Below, piece after piece: positions 20,790-31,241 of a DNA stretch of 32,883 nucleotides. This DNA is from Nemertoderma westbladi (Eukaryota > Xenacoelomorpha > Nemertodermatida > Nemertodermatidae). Both the position numbers and the translations under genes were made by a program. Position 1 is the stretch's first letter, and the number at the start of each line of letters is the position of its first letter. A model generated the notes under the pieces. It saw nothing but the letters and a program-made list of their open reading frames with translations, did no database searches and was not told the origin of the DNA. The stretch is taken from contig JAUCBJ010008751.1 of the NCBI GenBank assembly GCA_032718475.1, positions 1 through 32,883 on the forward strand, in the 5' to 3' direction.

Positions 20790-22762
20790 ACCTTATCAAG
20801 GACGATCTTCCAGAAACCAAGACGCTTGGTTTGAAATGGGACACGGAGAGAGATATCCTGTTTTTCCAGCTAAAACAGCGAGATAATCCAATTCGAACTA
20901 AACGGATTTGTCTAAGTATCCTGAGCACTTATTTCGATCCATTGGGATTTATTAGCCCAGTTATATTGATTGCTTGGAGTTTAGTACAACAAATGTGGCT
21001 TGAAAACCACTCATGGGACAATCCACTTAAGGGAGAACTATTAAAGAAGTGGATGAAATGGGAAGATTCTCTACCATCCATCGAGAATTTTACGATTTCC
21101 CGTTCTTATTTTGGTCACGTTCTCCCCACGTATTCCTATCAACTCCATGTGTTTGGAGACGCCAGCGACATGGGAATAGGTATAGTAGCCTACCTGAGGG
21201 TTGAAACTCCGGATGGAATTAAGGTCGCCTTGGTTACCTCTAAGGCCTTGATAAACAACAAGCTGAAAGTTCCTCGAGCGGAGTTAAAAGCGGCTCTATA
21301 CGCTACAGCCATCGGCCGGAATGTAACAGAACAGATCGACTATCCACTGGAGAAAACTGTCTATTGGACTGATGCTTTACTCGTGTTGGAGTATATAACC
21401 AATGAAGTCTGTCAGTTCAGCGTCTTCGTTACCAACAGAGTAGCCATTATACTTAGTCGCACGAAGATAGATCAATGGAGACATTGCCCTGGGACGATTA
21501 ATCCAGCCGACATCGCCTCCAGGGGAGCAACTCCACAAGAACTGATAGATACTCCAGACTGGTTAGGTGGACCCGACTTCCTAAGCAAGGAAGATGATGA
21601 ATGGCCTCCTCATCTTACCACGGCTGAGATTAGACAAGCCAAGGGAGCAGAGAAAGTCAAACCTAAAACCCGGGCGAGTAAATCGAAGTTATTTAAACCC
21701 GTGATAGATCTGTCTGTACTACACATTTCCGGAGACGACGCTTTGGATCCAAAATTCCCCGCCACAAATAAGTCTGTTGTGGAAATCAGAGACAGAGATT
21801 GGAAATCTGGAACACCAGACGTCTCACAGGGACTCTCACCCCTGCTGCAGAGAGCGATACATCACTATAGCTCCTGGAATCGGCTCTGTAAGGCCGTTGC
21901 ATATTTGAAGCGATGCTTTCATTATCACTACTCCAGAAAGAAGATTGCTAGTGATACCGCTCCACTGACATCTGCGCAGGTCCATGTTGCTAAAGATCTT
22001 CCCAAATACAAGATATCAGACAGATTTCTAAAGGAGAAGATCAGTTACCAGGAGCATGAAGAAACCAATAAGCAGATACTGAGACTCCTGCAATGCTATG
22101 AGGATTCCGATAAGTATTTCCTGTTGTTGAGAAATCCACAGATGCGCTTAAGGGATCGTTTCTCTAGCACAATGATAGATGGGTTAATACGCATTGGAGG
22201 AAGACTAACTAATGCTCCATTATCCTTTGACACTAAGTTTCCCATACTCATTAGAAATCTTGAAATACAAATCAAGATGATTGTAGATGTTCATAGTAAG
22301 CTTTACCATGCTGGTAGAGAACGAGTTCTTAGCGAAATTCGAACTCGCTATTATTTTCATAAACCCCGTAGAGCTCTGAACCAAGTTCTTAGGAACTGCA
22401 TACCCTGCAGGAAAGCATTCAGTAGGCCTTTAACACAGCGAGAGGCAGAATTACCTAGGGAACGAGTAAGCTTCTATGAACCACCCTTCACAAATACCGG
22501 TGTGGATTTATTTGGCCCTATTGAAGTATATCGTGCTAGGACTATAGTCAAGAGATGGTGTGTCATCTTTGTCTGTATGACTTGTAGAGCTATCCATCTC
22601 AATATGGTGAACGATCTATCTACCAATAGCTTCATACTGAGCTTACGCCGACAGATCGCTCACTTTGGAACTAGTAACACAATGAGATCTGATAAAGGAA
22701 CGAACTTCATTGGTGCCAACAATGAAATCAAGGCTTACGTTAAAGATTGGAACCAAAGATAG
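20790..22762 (+). pseudogene. pol: Pol part 2: RT thumb, RNase H, integrase zinc finger and catalytic core
   Basis: Frame 2 continues Pol with TLGLKWDTERD and LSILSTYFDPLGFISP, which are standard Pao RT C-terminal blocks. RNase H shows FGDAS (Asp 21158), PRAELKAA (Glu 21281), WTDALLVLE (Asp 21371) and NPADIASRG, so its acidic residues are present. The integrase zinc finger HxxxxH...CIPC lies near 22290-22410. The integrase core has GVDLFGP (Asp 22505) and RSDKGTNF (Asp 22691). A TAG at 22760-22762 interrupts the core before the catalytic Glu, with the same frame open on both sides. RNase H and integrase look conserved apart from that stop. Confidence 0.92.
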
Positions 22763-23503
22763 GTGGATGATCAGCTAAGGGTAACAGCTTCTAGCTGGAC
22801 CTTCAACGCCGCCGACGCCCCTTGGTGGGGAGGAAGTTGGGAGAGATTAATCAGGAGCGTGAAGACCGCATTTCACTTTATAGTGCTGTGCTGCGCGTAT
22901 CTCACCGACGAACTTTTGCGGACGTTAATGGAGGAAATCGCCGCCTATCTCAACGAGAGACTGCTTATGCCAGTCTCATCGAGTCCCGATTCCCTGGAAG
23001 CGCTAACACCCGCGCACTTCCTACTGAAGAAACCTGTAGCCATGCTCCCACGATCGGAAATCACGGACGGAGACGAATACTGCCGGCAAACTTGGTAACT
23101 TATGCAGTTGTTATCCCGTCGTTTCGCTGACCATTTCGAAAAACATTATCTGCCTATGCTACAACTTCGAACTAAGTGGTTTGCGCAGCAAGAAAACGTC
23201 AGCGCCGGATACATGGTCCTTATTGTGGAATCAGATCTTCCACGTAAGCGGTGGCAGACAGGTCGTATCACCGAGACTCATATCTCAGATGATGGTTTAG
23301 TGCGATCGGTAGAACTCGTTGTCATGCTACGTAATTTTAAGAAACCGGGAATTGTATTCGAGACGCAGCAGCTCAATCGCCCAGTTGGTCGTTTATATTT
23401 ACTGGAGAGAGACAGACAACTGTCCGGAAACTATGGAAGGCAAGATACTCTTCCCACGACCACCTCCCTAATCCAACCAACATCCAGGGACTCCCCAACG
23501 TAA
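22763..23503 (+). pseudogene. pol: Pol part 3: integrase end and DUF5641-like tail
   Basis: The same frame as the previous part resumes with VDDQLRV and WWGGSWERLI, which supplies the catalytic Glu of integrase at 22841-22843. A TAA at 23096-23098 again interrupts an otherwise open frame. The C-terminal region has LTPAHFLL, RRFADHFEKHYLP, RKRWQTGRI, DGLVRSVEL and a closing RPVGRLYLLE, matching the DUF5641-type end of BEL/Pao polyproteins. The true end of Pol is the TAA at 23501-23503. Polyprotein length from 15332 would be about 2700 codons, in or above the usual range because of the extended Gag. Confidence 0.9.
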
Positions 23504-25207
23504 CGACGTCTGGAGTGGGTGTGTGACTATATTATTTTATATATTTTTATTATTTTTATATTTATGTATGTATTATTATGTACTTTTATTATAATCGTTT
23601 TCTTTAATTTTATTTAGTAGAATGTTATTTTAGCGATTATCTAGTAGATTAGTGCAATATATATTAGTCTTATTACTAAATTACTTATATTATATATATT
23701 TAGTGCGACGGCGAGAAATAATTCTTTTTCTCTTTCCTTACTGTCCGTATCATATTATAAATACGTGACTACAGTAAGATGAAATATCCGTACTTATTAA
23801 AGTACAATAAAGCTCCTACTATACTCAAGTATTATTGGTAAGTAGAGTATTAGGAATGCAAAGTTCAGATCCTTGTGTCTCGGCTAAACCAAGCTCTGGG
23901 TAGACCTTGGAAACGACTTGCCTTTTCTCACTGACATTGCTTCTTGCAATATTGCTCTCATACCGTATATTAAATAATACATATAGTAGCGTGATGTCCC
24001 TTTAACAGTAGCGTACGACGCAAAATAAATCTGTTAAACCCTTTGACCATCTGTAATTCTAGTCGATTAAGATATCGCGGCACCCACCGATATACTTGAA
24101 AGACAAAATTCTAGAATCAGTGGTTAACGTCCCCAGACAAGTTCTGGAATAAACCGGTGCCCATCTTAAATATTCACTATTAATATTTATAAAATCTGTC
24201 AAACAAATACAATAGAGTAAATACTTACAAGTTAACTCTAGAAAATCTATAAATTAAAATCTGTTAAATTTTAGATCCTTTAAAATTCTAGTCGATTAAG
24301 ATATCGTAGCACTTACCGATACTCTTAAAAGGACAAATTTCCTAGAATCAAGGATCACAGTCCCCAGACATGCTCTGGAATAAAATTGTGCTTATTCCAA
24401 CATTAAATAATAAAATTTACGGGAATAAATTTAAATTCATATTTTTAATGAATTTGATAAATTGTCATTTTTATACAATTTATAACATTCCCAAAATTCC
24501 AATAATTAATAGATCATGGGAGCGGAGATTCACCCTATTAAGTGTATTAGTGTGCGAGAATCTCCAATATATAGTTAATAGCCGATAAAAATTCATAAAA
24601 TCATGTATAAAGGGGAATATTGACAATTAAAGAATTACTATTAAATAGCATCCCAGATCTGTATGCATGAGAATTACCCTAATTCTACTGCTAGCTTTCC
24701 ATGATGTCACCATAGCAACAACCACGCGAGAATTAGAAGTGAGTTAAAAGAACAATAGAAAGCTTGCCCCATTGAATTGCATAAGGAATAAATAGCACAC
24801 TGCTAGTATCCAAGGATACATAATAATACTGTGGCATTCTGGAAGGCACTTGACTAACGGACAAATGGCCCGAATGTGTACAATTTGTGACAGTTGTGTG
24901 GAATTTGTGCGTTTATAGGTGAATGTTACTACTAAAGTGTGTTTACAGTAGCTAGTCGCAGTTGTGAAAGTAGCCCTACCTCTGCCGTAAGAACCTGAAG
25001 TAAATCTAAGCCCTTGGGATGGACAGTGGAGTGACTCGCGCTGGTTATCGTTGTCGTTATGTAGCTACTACATTGGCGAAAAACACAGCGACGACGGTAC
25101 ATCGGCGCTGAGGATCTTGCGCTGTCGGGGGGCCGTGAGGGGTAGGCAGCGACACCCGCTAGCCTAATTATAACTAATTATAATATTGATAAACTCATAT
25201 AGCAGCT
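23504..25207 (+). other. Spacer between Pol and gene A (1.7 kb)
   Basis: No coding sequence is supported. The first 250 bp are very AT-rich. Two 130-bp direct repeats lie at 24031-24160 and 24261-24391. The last 200 bp before gene A are GC-richer. A purine-rich GGAGTGGG followed by TGTGTGACTAT at 23510-23530 resembles a polypurine tract with an LTR start, but no matching LTR exists upstream of Gag. A promoter, splice site or internal ribosome entry for gene A could be here; none is demonstrable. Confidence 0.55.
24031..24391 (+). repeat. Two 130-bp direct repeats with a conserved small hairpin
   Basis: The copies at 24031-24160 and 24261-24391 share CTGTTAAA, TTCTAGTCGATTAAGATATCG, a CCGATA block, CTAGAATCA and CCCCAGACA...TCTGGAATA. 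In both, CCAGA and TCTGG pair around a 5-nt loop (CAAGT in one, CATGC in the other). The stem is kept while the loop differs, suggesting a structural RNA element repeated in the 3' part of the element. Confidence 0.65.
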
Positions 25208-27621
25208 ATGACTGAGTTGATAGAAGATGATCTTGGTATCAGGGAGCGATATACTCTACCGTTGCAAGCGTTTGTTGATAGCTTAATACGCGGCGACGCT
25301 AGTCCAACTACTACGGAGGACGATGGTCTTTATATCGAACCGCCAATGTCCCAGGAGCAACTCACGCGTGAATTGGACTATAGAAAATTCACCGCTCGCT
25401 ACACGCATCGTAATGGTATGTATATGGACTTCTTAACTACTGGCCATCCTATCGATTTATACGATACGGACGATGTAGACACCGAAAGGGAAATGGTTTT
25501 ATTTAAATATCATACCCAGCGGAGTCGGAACGATAAACCGAGAATTGAACACGAGAATTCTATTCGAAACCGACTCGAAAGAGAAGACGTTTAAGAGCCT
25601 GATAAACGCAGCGACTTCAACGATTATCTGGAATTCTTGAGAGAAACATATCTCAATATTGCCAGTCAACAGAATCTAGAAACTCGATATCCTCAAGGTA
25701 TACATCATGACCCCATGATAGAACTCAAAAGACTCTATTTCACTATGATGTATCTTACCGCCGATCGACCGCTACCTGTCGTCCCAGATAGCTTCGAACA
25801 GATGGAGGAATATTGTAAAACTGGAGAACAATCACCCGCGTTTCCCGTGCAGGACGTGCGTCTTTGGTATTACTGCGATGAATGCCCTAGACCCAACCAG
25901 CAAACGGAAAGACATAAACATCCGCGGAGACGTTGCGCTACGTTACATTTTACTCGTTATACTTATGGGAGTTTCGAGCGAAACTTGTTTGACGTATCAC
26001 CTACGCTCGCTCGACTCAAACGATCCTTAAATAAACCCATGATCAGAGTTCCGGAATACTCGGTCAGACCTCCTCATTCCTTAGTGAGACCTCAAACGCT
26101 TGATCGTAATAGTAAAACGGATCCCCCTGGACTGTACTCACTAGTTAAAGATCTTGTGTTACCCGAACAATTAATCGGTGGCACTCCGGTAGTGGGCTCG
26201 CTAGATATTCGCCCATCCTACCTAGCCGGATTGGGACGCGGACATTTAATATCGCCGTTCAACCCGTACAATCGTCCCAGTTTAACCCTGATACAACCCG
26301 TCACCGAAGTTGAGGAGAGCGTTGTACGAAACGCGTTAGACGCTATTCGGTAGAAGATCGGAAAAGGAACTTACGATTGTTTAGAGAAACGCAAATTGCA
26401 GCAACAAGTCCAAGCGGTGAAGGAATTGGCCTTACCCCAGTTCGATCGAGAAATCCAGAATCTCGAGGAAGACATTGAACTTGGACGAACCTATTCTCTA
26501 CAAGAGTTCTTAGACGAACGTTTATAACGACAAGCAGAGGAAAATCAGCTTGAGGAGAAGCACATCGAAATGGATGAGAGAGAAGAAGCAGCTTTAGCCC
26601 AGCCAGAAGCTCAAATCCTTATGACTGATCTCTATTCCAAAACCATCATTCATCCCTCGATGGTTCCCCATTTCGGAGACAAACTCTTTGCCACGGTACA
26701 ACCTCAACCGGTTGATATCAACCTAAGATCTCGAGATCTTATCGCTGACGCTCCTATGTTACAGCGTCCGCCAATCGAGGCCGCTCGTGTCGACGGTATA
26801 CTTGTTGAACCTCTGGACAATCGAGCGGATCTTGTCCGTCGTATGGTACACGAGGTCAATATACGCGCTAGACCTTTACCGAACTCGTTTTATGGGATCA
26901 AAGATCACCCTTATTATGTCAATCTAACTCAATATTACATGGTAAAACCGGAAGATCCTACACATAATCTAAGGTTTTTACCACTAATAAATCCTCTCGA
27001 TCTTGTCGAACTCGAACAACTGCAGAAACATTGGATCAGTTAGTGAAAGTAAACTCATTCCAAAAACCCTACAATGTTTCCAGAATAGAGAAGGATATAA
27101 TACCTCCGTATAATCTCGATGGATTTATCAAAACTCGATTAGTCCACTGGAATCTCAACGTGTTATTCGAGGAGGAGAGAATACAATGATATGGAGATGT
27201 ATAAACATATACTACACAGTATTTGAAGTATAGGGATCTACCTAACGCTAGCGAATGCGCCACCTTGTGGCATCCAGTGGGAATGACCCTAGAAAACGCC
27301 ACTAAAGAGTGGAACGAAACTCTTAACGTTATCGAGATGTATGGAGTTGTCACTTACGATAACGAAGGTAGCGTTCCGGTTGGAGAACTGGGAACTACGC
27401 GCATGATATATATACGAGGACTAGCTGGTTCTACCCACGTATTTACTCGAGCGTGTTCCAACGTGATAGATTATTCTTTTGAGACCTCACCGAAATACAA
27501 AAGAAACTCCGATGTGACGGGATCCGAGAGGATCCCAGTTTATCCGGTGTTGTTTCGTACGCGTCAGCCGCACCGTGTGATGGAAAAGGAGTTTGTTGTT
27601 CCAGTATTGTTAATAATATGA
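25208..27621 (+). pseudogene. Extra gene A of the element: unrecognised protein, about 800 codons
   Basis: An ATG at 25208 (AGCTATGACT) opens frame 2, which stays coherent to about 27023 apart from TAA 25592-25594, TAG 26351-26353 and TAA 26525-26527. A one-base shift near 27023 moves it to frame 1, which runs to TGA 27619-27621 past TGA 27187-27189 and TAA 27202-27204. The protein is acidic at the start. A possible zinc site CDECPRP...HKHPRRRC (Cx2Cx9HxHx4C) lies near 25876, a Pro-rich middle follows, then a Gln/Glu-rich probable coiled coil (26354-26600). I see no signal peptide or membrane segment, so it is not a typical envelope protein. I do not recognise the family. Same strand, spacing and decay as Pol argue that it belongs to the element. 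Confidence 0.7.
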
Positions 27622-27919
27622 AATAGGTGATAGCATATACAGATATAGATTGACAGATAGCACCAATGACTGAATACTGCTGGTAATATGGGTGACAGTG
27701 GCGACGGACGGTCTTAACAGTCACCGTACTGCCTGACTGTACTGGGATGACTACTGAGTAAACTAAACTGAATAGGGAAGCACCAACAGGTAATATATAC
27801 TGCACAGTTGGCCATATTACTGTACCTAGTCGATGCTGTCCCCCCATTGGCTAATATCCCACTTCTCGCCCTTTCACCTTCCCTGGTGTGTTTCCCGTTG
27901 CCCCTGTTGTTCTCTCTCT

Positions 27920-27940
27920 GTTAGGGGTTTGGCCCCTGAC
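27920..27940 (+). promoter_or_regulatory. Stem-loop 1 upstream of gene B
   Basis: GTTAGGGG and CCCCTGAC pair over 8 bp with one G-U pair around the loop TTTGG. It overlaps the possible splice acceptor AG at 27923-27924, so folding and splicing could compete. Confidence 0.4.
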
Positions 27941-27968
27941 CCTTGTTGTGTGTTTCTCCTTCCCACTT

Positions 27969-28019
27969 TATTGGGGTGACACGAGGTTGATATTGGTAAT
28001 CAACCTCGTGCTCCCAATA
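27969..28019 (+). promoter_or_regulatory. Stem-loop 2 upstream of gene B (12-bp perfect core)
   Basis: CACGAGGTTGAT (27980-27991) and ATCAACCTCGTG (27999-28010) are exact reverse complements around the loop ATTGGTA. After a small internal bulge, TATTGGGG (27969-27976) pairs with TCCCAATA (28012-28019) including one G-U. This is the strongest hairpin in the element and lies 62-112 bp before the ATG at 28081. It could act in translation, packaging or termination. Confidence 0.6.
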
Positions 28020-28080
28020 TTGCTTAACGGCTTACTTTATGGGGTTTAGGTGAGGCGGAATTGATTCGCTAACATCCGAC

Positions 28081-29999
28081 ATGGACAATTCGAACTCTCG
28101 CAGCGTTACGTCACTGACACCGAGCGCAAACCGGCCATGGGTATCGATGGATCCATGTTACCCCAGCCCGTGCTCGAGATGTTGTTTAGCGAAAGAATCC
28201 TTAAAATCGGCTCAGCTGTTTATGGAGATCTCCAAAACGACTTTAGGAACAGGGAGAATATCCCATATCCTTTCGTAGACACTCAGCTGATTGCTCCCTG
28301 GGCAGAAGGCCGAGGTTTCTTCCGCACTATGTATGCCAATACGCCCAGCGGCATCACTAAAGTACAACGAACCTCCATCGGACATCTTGCCTTTCAAGAA
28401 TACGGATGGAATTTCAAAGTCGGAAACCCTATCAACTATCAACAAGTATATGGAGATCATTATTCTCGATTATACTTTGACGGACCATTGACCGCACCTG
28501 GCGTCGTGTATAGCTTCATGAGTGTTCCACTTCGACCCTCCTTAGCTATATACACGATCTTTGAAAACGCCGCACTTGCCGGTTGGCTAGCCGATGTGTG
28601 CAGTTGTACTATACGCGCCCATCCCTTAATACTTGGAACCAAACTCGCCAAGCTAGATGAACACAATAAATTCATCCGCTTCGAATGCTTCAGGCGCTTT
28701 CTGACTCCGTTCCGTAGCATTGATAGTCAGTTCAAGGACCGCGCTCTGACCAAGTTCAGCCTAAGAGACTCAGCTGCTGAGAAGTTAGACAGCGCTGGAT
28801 TCGCCATTTTCAAGGACGTTTGTATACAGAACTTACATTCCTCTGTTATACAAAGACCTCGAATCCCCACGGGTTATTCTATCATGGAAGTTCAGACAGT
28901 GGGTTCGCTTGAGGAGACAGCCACACCTACCTCAGCTATGCAATTGGAAGACGAACCAATATGCTTAGAATCCGAGGAGATTCAGCCTACAGCGCCCCGG
29001 AACAGCGACAACGACTACGTCTTGGAATGGTATCAAGGTCCACAATGTCTCACCGCATACGATTATCGGCATGCCAACTATGTTTCTCGAAAACGTTGCC
29101 GATTATGCGCATCGAGAGACCATCTCACCCCCATGGACTCAGACGTACCCTGCTCCTATTTCCATGAACAACCGGCGATGGAGATCTATTATGCGTATTA
29201 CAGACTTGCACATTTTCGCAGTCTGTCCCCAATTTATGACTCAATGCCATCATTGTCAATTTAAAGGACATGTCAGTTTTGATTGCCCTTTTAACCGCAA
29301 TCTGGAAAGCGTAGATGAAATGATTACCCTATGCTACATCCGAGCCTGGGAAGCGAACGCGGATTTATATTGTGAGTCACGCCATCGCTATTACCCTGGA
29401 CGCGCCTATGAAGGAGTTTATGCATTCCACCCTTATCTATTCGCGTCTGTTGAACAAAAATCACGCACACTGAGTTACGAACTAATGAAGCGTGTTGGCG
29501 AGTGTATTTCAACCAAATTTGTTCGTAAATATCTCAGGAACATTAATCCTAACGATCTTAATTCCTATAACTTGATCAACTTCATTCGTCAAGATCCAGA
29601 ATATGGCGATTTGTTCATCAACTCGCATCCAGAGTTACAGGAAGTGCATAGATGGCCCTACGAATATGGAAAAGAACCATTAAACCGAGGAAGTTTCTCA
29701 CTGCCCATGGTCCACCTACCGCTCTCGTTCAGATGACTCGTCAGGGACCAGTAAGAGCTGCTGTCCTTAAACGCGCTCTAAAGGCCATTTGACCTCGCTC
29801 CACTGAGGTTGATATCGATCAACCGGGTACCTCGACCGGTGGATACACCGACCGTAATCCTAAACCTTCCGATGCAATTGTATTGCACCCTTCACCCAGG
29901 AGTTATAGCCCTCCTAGTAAAGTGGCTCGCCCCAAAGAGAAAAGGACTCTTGCTAGCCTCAAAAAACTGCGTAAATGCCGTCCACGCAAGAAAGACTAA
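28081..29999 (+). pseudogene. Extra gene B of the element: unrecognised zinc-knuckle protein with basic tail
   Basis: The best start is ATG 28081 (GACATGG), which needs a frame change near 28135; ATG 28137 opens the long frame 3 directly. Frame 3 runs to about 29217, frame 1 to about 29728, then frame 3 again to TAA 29997-29999 past TGA 29790-29792. Near 29091 is CRLCASRDH with a later Cys, and near 29250 a canonical CCHC knuckle CHHCQFKGHVSFDC (Cx2Cx4Hx4C). The end is Lys/Arg-rich (ARPKEKRTL then KKLRKCRPRKKD). The pattern suggests nucleic-acid binding, perhaps in the particle with Gag. No signal peptide or clear membrane span is seen. The gene ends 70 bp before the polypurine tract, so it is the last gene of the element. 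The family is unrecognised. Confidence 0.7.
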
Positions 30000-30069
30000 C
30001 TGTTTAGAGTATTTTTATATTTTAGAAACTGTGATTTTTTATACTTTATAGAATTAAATCCCATTTTCT

Positions 30070-30077
30070 GGGAGCGG
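30070..30077 (+). promoter_or_regulatory. Polypurine tract before the 3' LTR
   Basis: GGGAGCGG, with one interrupting C, abuts the first TG of the 3' LTR and follows a T-rich stretch. This is the expected position for the plus-strand primer of reverse transcription. It is short, but its exact placement supports the LTR boundary. Confidence 0.7.
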
Positions 30078-31236
30078 TGTAAAGGCTTTTGCGGATATAA
30101 CTAGTCATTTTTCCCGCAAAGTACTGTGTAGATGTTTTAGCGGACATAAAAAGCCATTTTTTCTGTATGTGTACTTTAGCGGACATAACCATCCATTTTA
30201 TGCCGCAATACACCAAATACTCTTAATACAGTGTAGTTCCGATGACGAAATCTATCAGCTGATTTAATGTCGATGTGGAGCTTTCTTAACTTTCTTTGTT
30301 TGGCTCGCTCGACCAATCAGAGCGATTTTCATTTTATCTTGTACAGAAGCCTACGGAAGATCGCACAATGCATTACGGTCTTTGTTTACCTTTTCCTGAG
30401 CCCAGAACATCGGCTTTGGAATTATTCTGAGTTTCAGACTTTAGCAAAACATTAGACGGCTTTGATTATAGGAACGTATAACTGTTATCTCAGTACACAT
30501 CACGGTACAGTCCAGTCAACTCAATGCATTATGTCCTACCCAACTTTCACCGCATTATTTTACTTCTGTTTACTGTCGGTTATTAATTGTTATAAGTTGA
30601 TGGATATGTTGTTATATTTGGAGAATATCGATAAATAATCATAAAACCCCAATCTTCTTGATATACTGAAGGTAAGAGGGACCCGTTACCTGTAACAACT
30701 GCGACTTACATTATAGTGGTTTTGGAGTGAATTGAATGCTATTTCATAATCCCTACATGTGTCAGTTGCTATTCTCCTTATATATGATCAAATTTAGTGA
30801 AGGTCGGCAGATCAGTGTGCAGCAGTGTGCGGTAGTGTGCAGGAGTGTGACCGATAACAAAGCATTTCCTAAAGAATGCGCTTTATACGAAAATCATTAG
30901 CCATCCCGTTGTGTTTAGTGTAAGTCATAACTCTGTTTACATACTTAAAGCGCCACGTCCTAAAGGAACTGTTAATATTTCCCGAAAGTGAATAATATTT
31001 GTCAGAGATATTATAGTAACGAGCAATCGAATAATACAGTAAGTCTACACCGCAATAAGGTCAGAGCATCCGAATCCAGTCTCCCTTAACCGTGGGTGAA
31101 TGGTCGCGCATAGGCTGGCTTCGGCTAATGTAACTTTATATGCACCAAATACTTGTTATAGGCTAAAGTCGATTTATAAACTAGAAGACACCTAAAATTG
31201 GCAGGTTAAACTGCTAAAGGTCTAAAAGCGCGAACA
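30078..31236 (+). repeat. 3' LTR of the giant BEL/Pao element (1159 bp)
   Basis: This is the right-hand copy of the LTR. It starts TGTAAAGGC directly after the purine tract at 30070-30077 and ends GCGCGAACA. It carries the same U3 repeats, TATA-like motif and GTGTG decamers as the left copy. Divergence is about 1.6% by eye, mostly transitions. Confidence 0.93.
30815..30854 (+). repeat. Four GTGTG decamers in the 3' LTR
   Basis: This is the same four-unit array as 13001-13040, unchanged between the LTRs although the flanking sequence carries substitutions. Confidence 0.7.
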
Positions 31237-31241
31237 CTGGT
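31237..31241. repeat. Target-site duplication, right copy (CTGGT)
   Basis: CTGGT directly follows the final CA of the 3' LTR and is identical to 12258-12262. The identity fades at once beyond these bases (TGTGC on the right against ATTTAT on the left), as expected for an integration footprint. Confidence 0.92.

Larger units (their letters stand above)
27622..28080 (+). other. Structured C/T-rich spacer between genes A and B
   Basis: No coding sequence is supported. From 27840 the plus strand is markedly C/T-rich. CTCTCTCTGTTAG at 27912-27924 looks like a good 3' splice site (polypyrimidine tract plus AG), which could make a spliced mRNA for gene B. Two stem-loops follow, at 27920-27940 and 27969-28019. 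Either splicing or internal initiation would explain how the distal gene B is expressed. Confidence 0.5.
12263..31236 (+). mobile_element. Giant (about 19 kb) BEL/Pao-type LTR retroelement with two extra genes
   Basis: The element is bounded by two long terminal direct repeats that start TGTA and end AACA, and is flanked by the 5-bp target duplication CTGGT (12258-12262 and 31237-31241). It contains, all on the plus strand, a 1.9-kb leader, a BEL/Pao Gag-Pol, a 1.7-kb spacer, unrecognised gene A, a 0.45-kb structured spacer and unrecognised gene B, then a polypurine tract. Its 18974 bp are two to three times the usual BEL/Pao length. It lies antisense in the first intron of a host PAN/EGF gene. 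In-frame stops, frameshifts and a mutated RT active site make this copy defective, while LTR identity of about 98% by eye says the insertion is fairly recent. I see no second LTR pair inside, so a nested insertion is less likely but not excluded. Confidence 0.9.

Noticed and set aside
23504-23530. GGAGTGGG followed by TGTGTGACTAT just after Pol, like a polypurine tract plus an LTR start of a smaller nested BEL element.
   Set aside because: No matching sequence was found upstream of Gag (13423-15331), and no internal target duplication is visible. The only LTR pair is the outer one.
27443-27847. A 134-codon minus-strand frame.
   Set aside because: It overlaps the end of gene A on the opposite strand and has no recognised motif; it is probably a shadow.
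25208-29999. An envelope gene, the usual extra gene of BEL/Pao elements.
   Set aside because: Neither gene A nor gene B shows a signal peptide, a transmembrane anchor or a fusion-protein-like cysteine layout.
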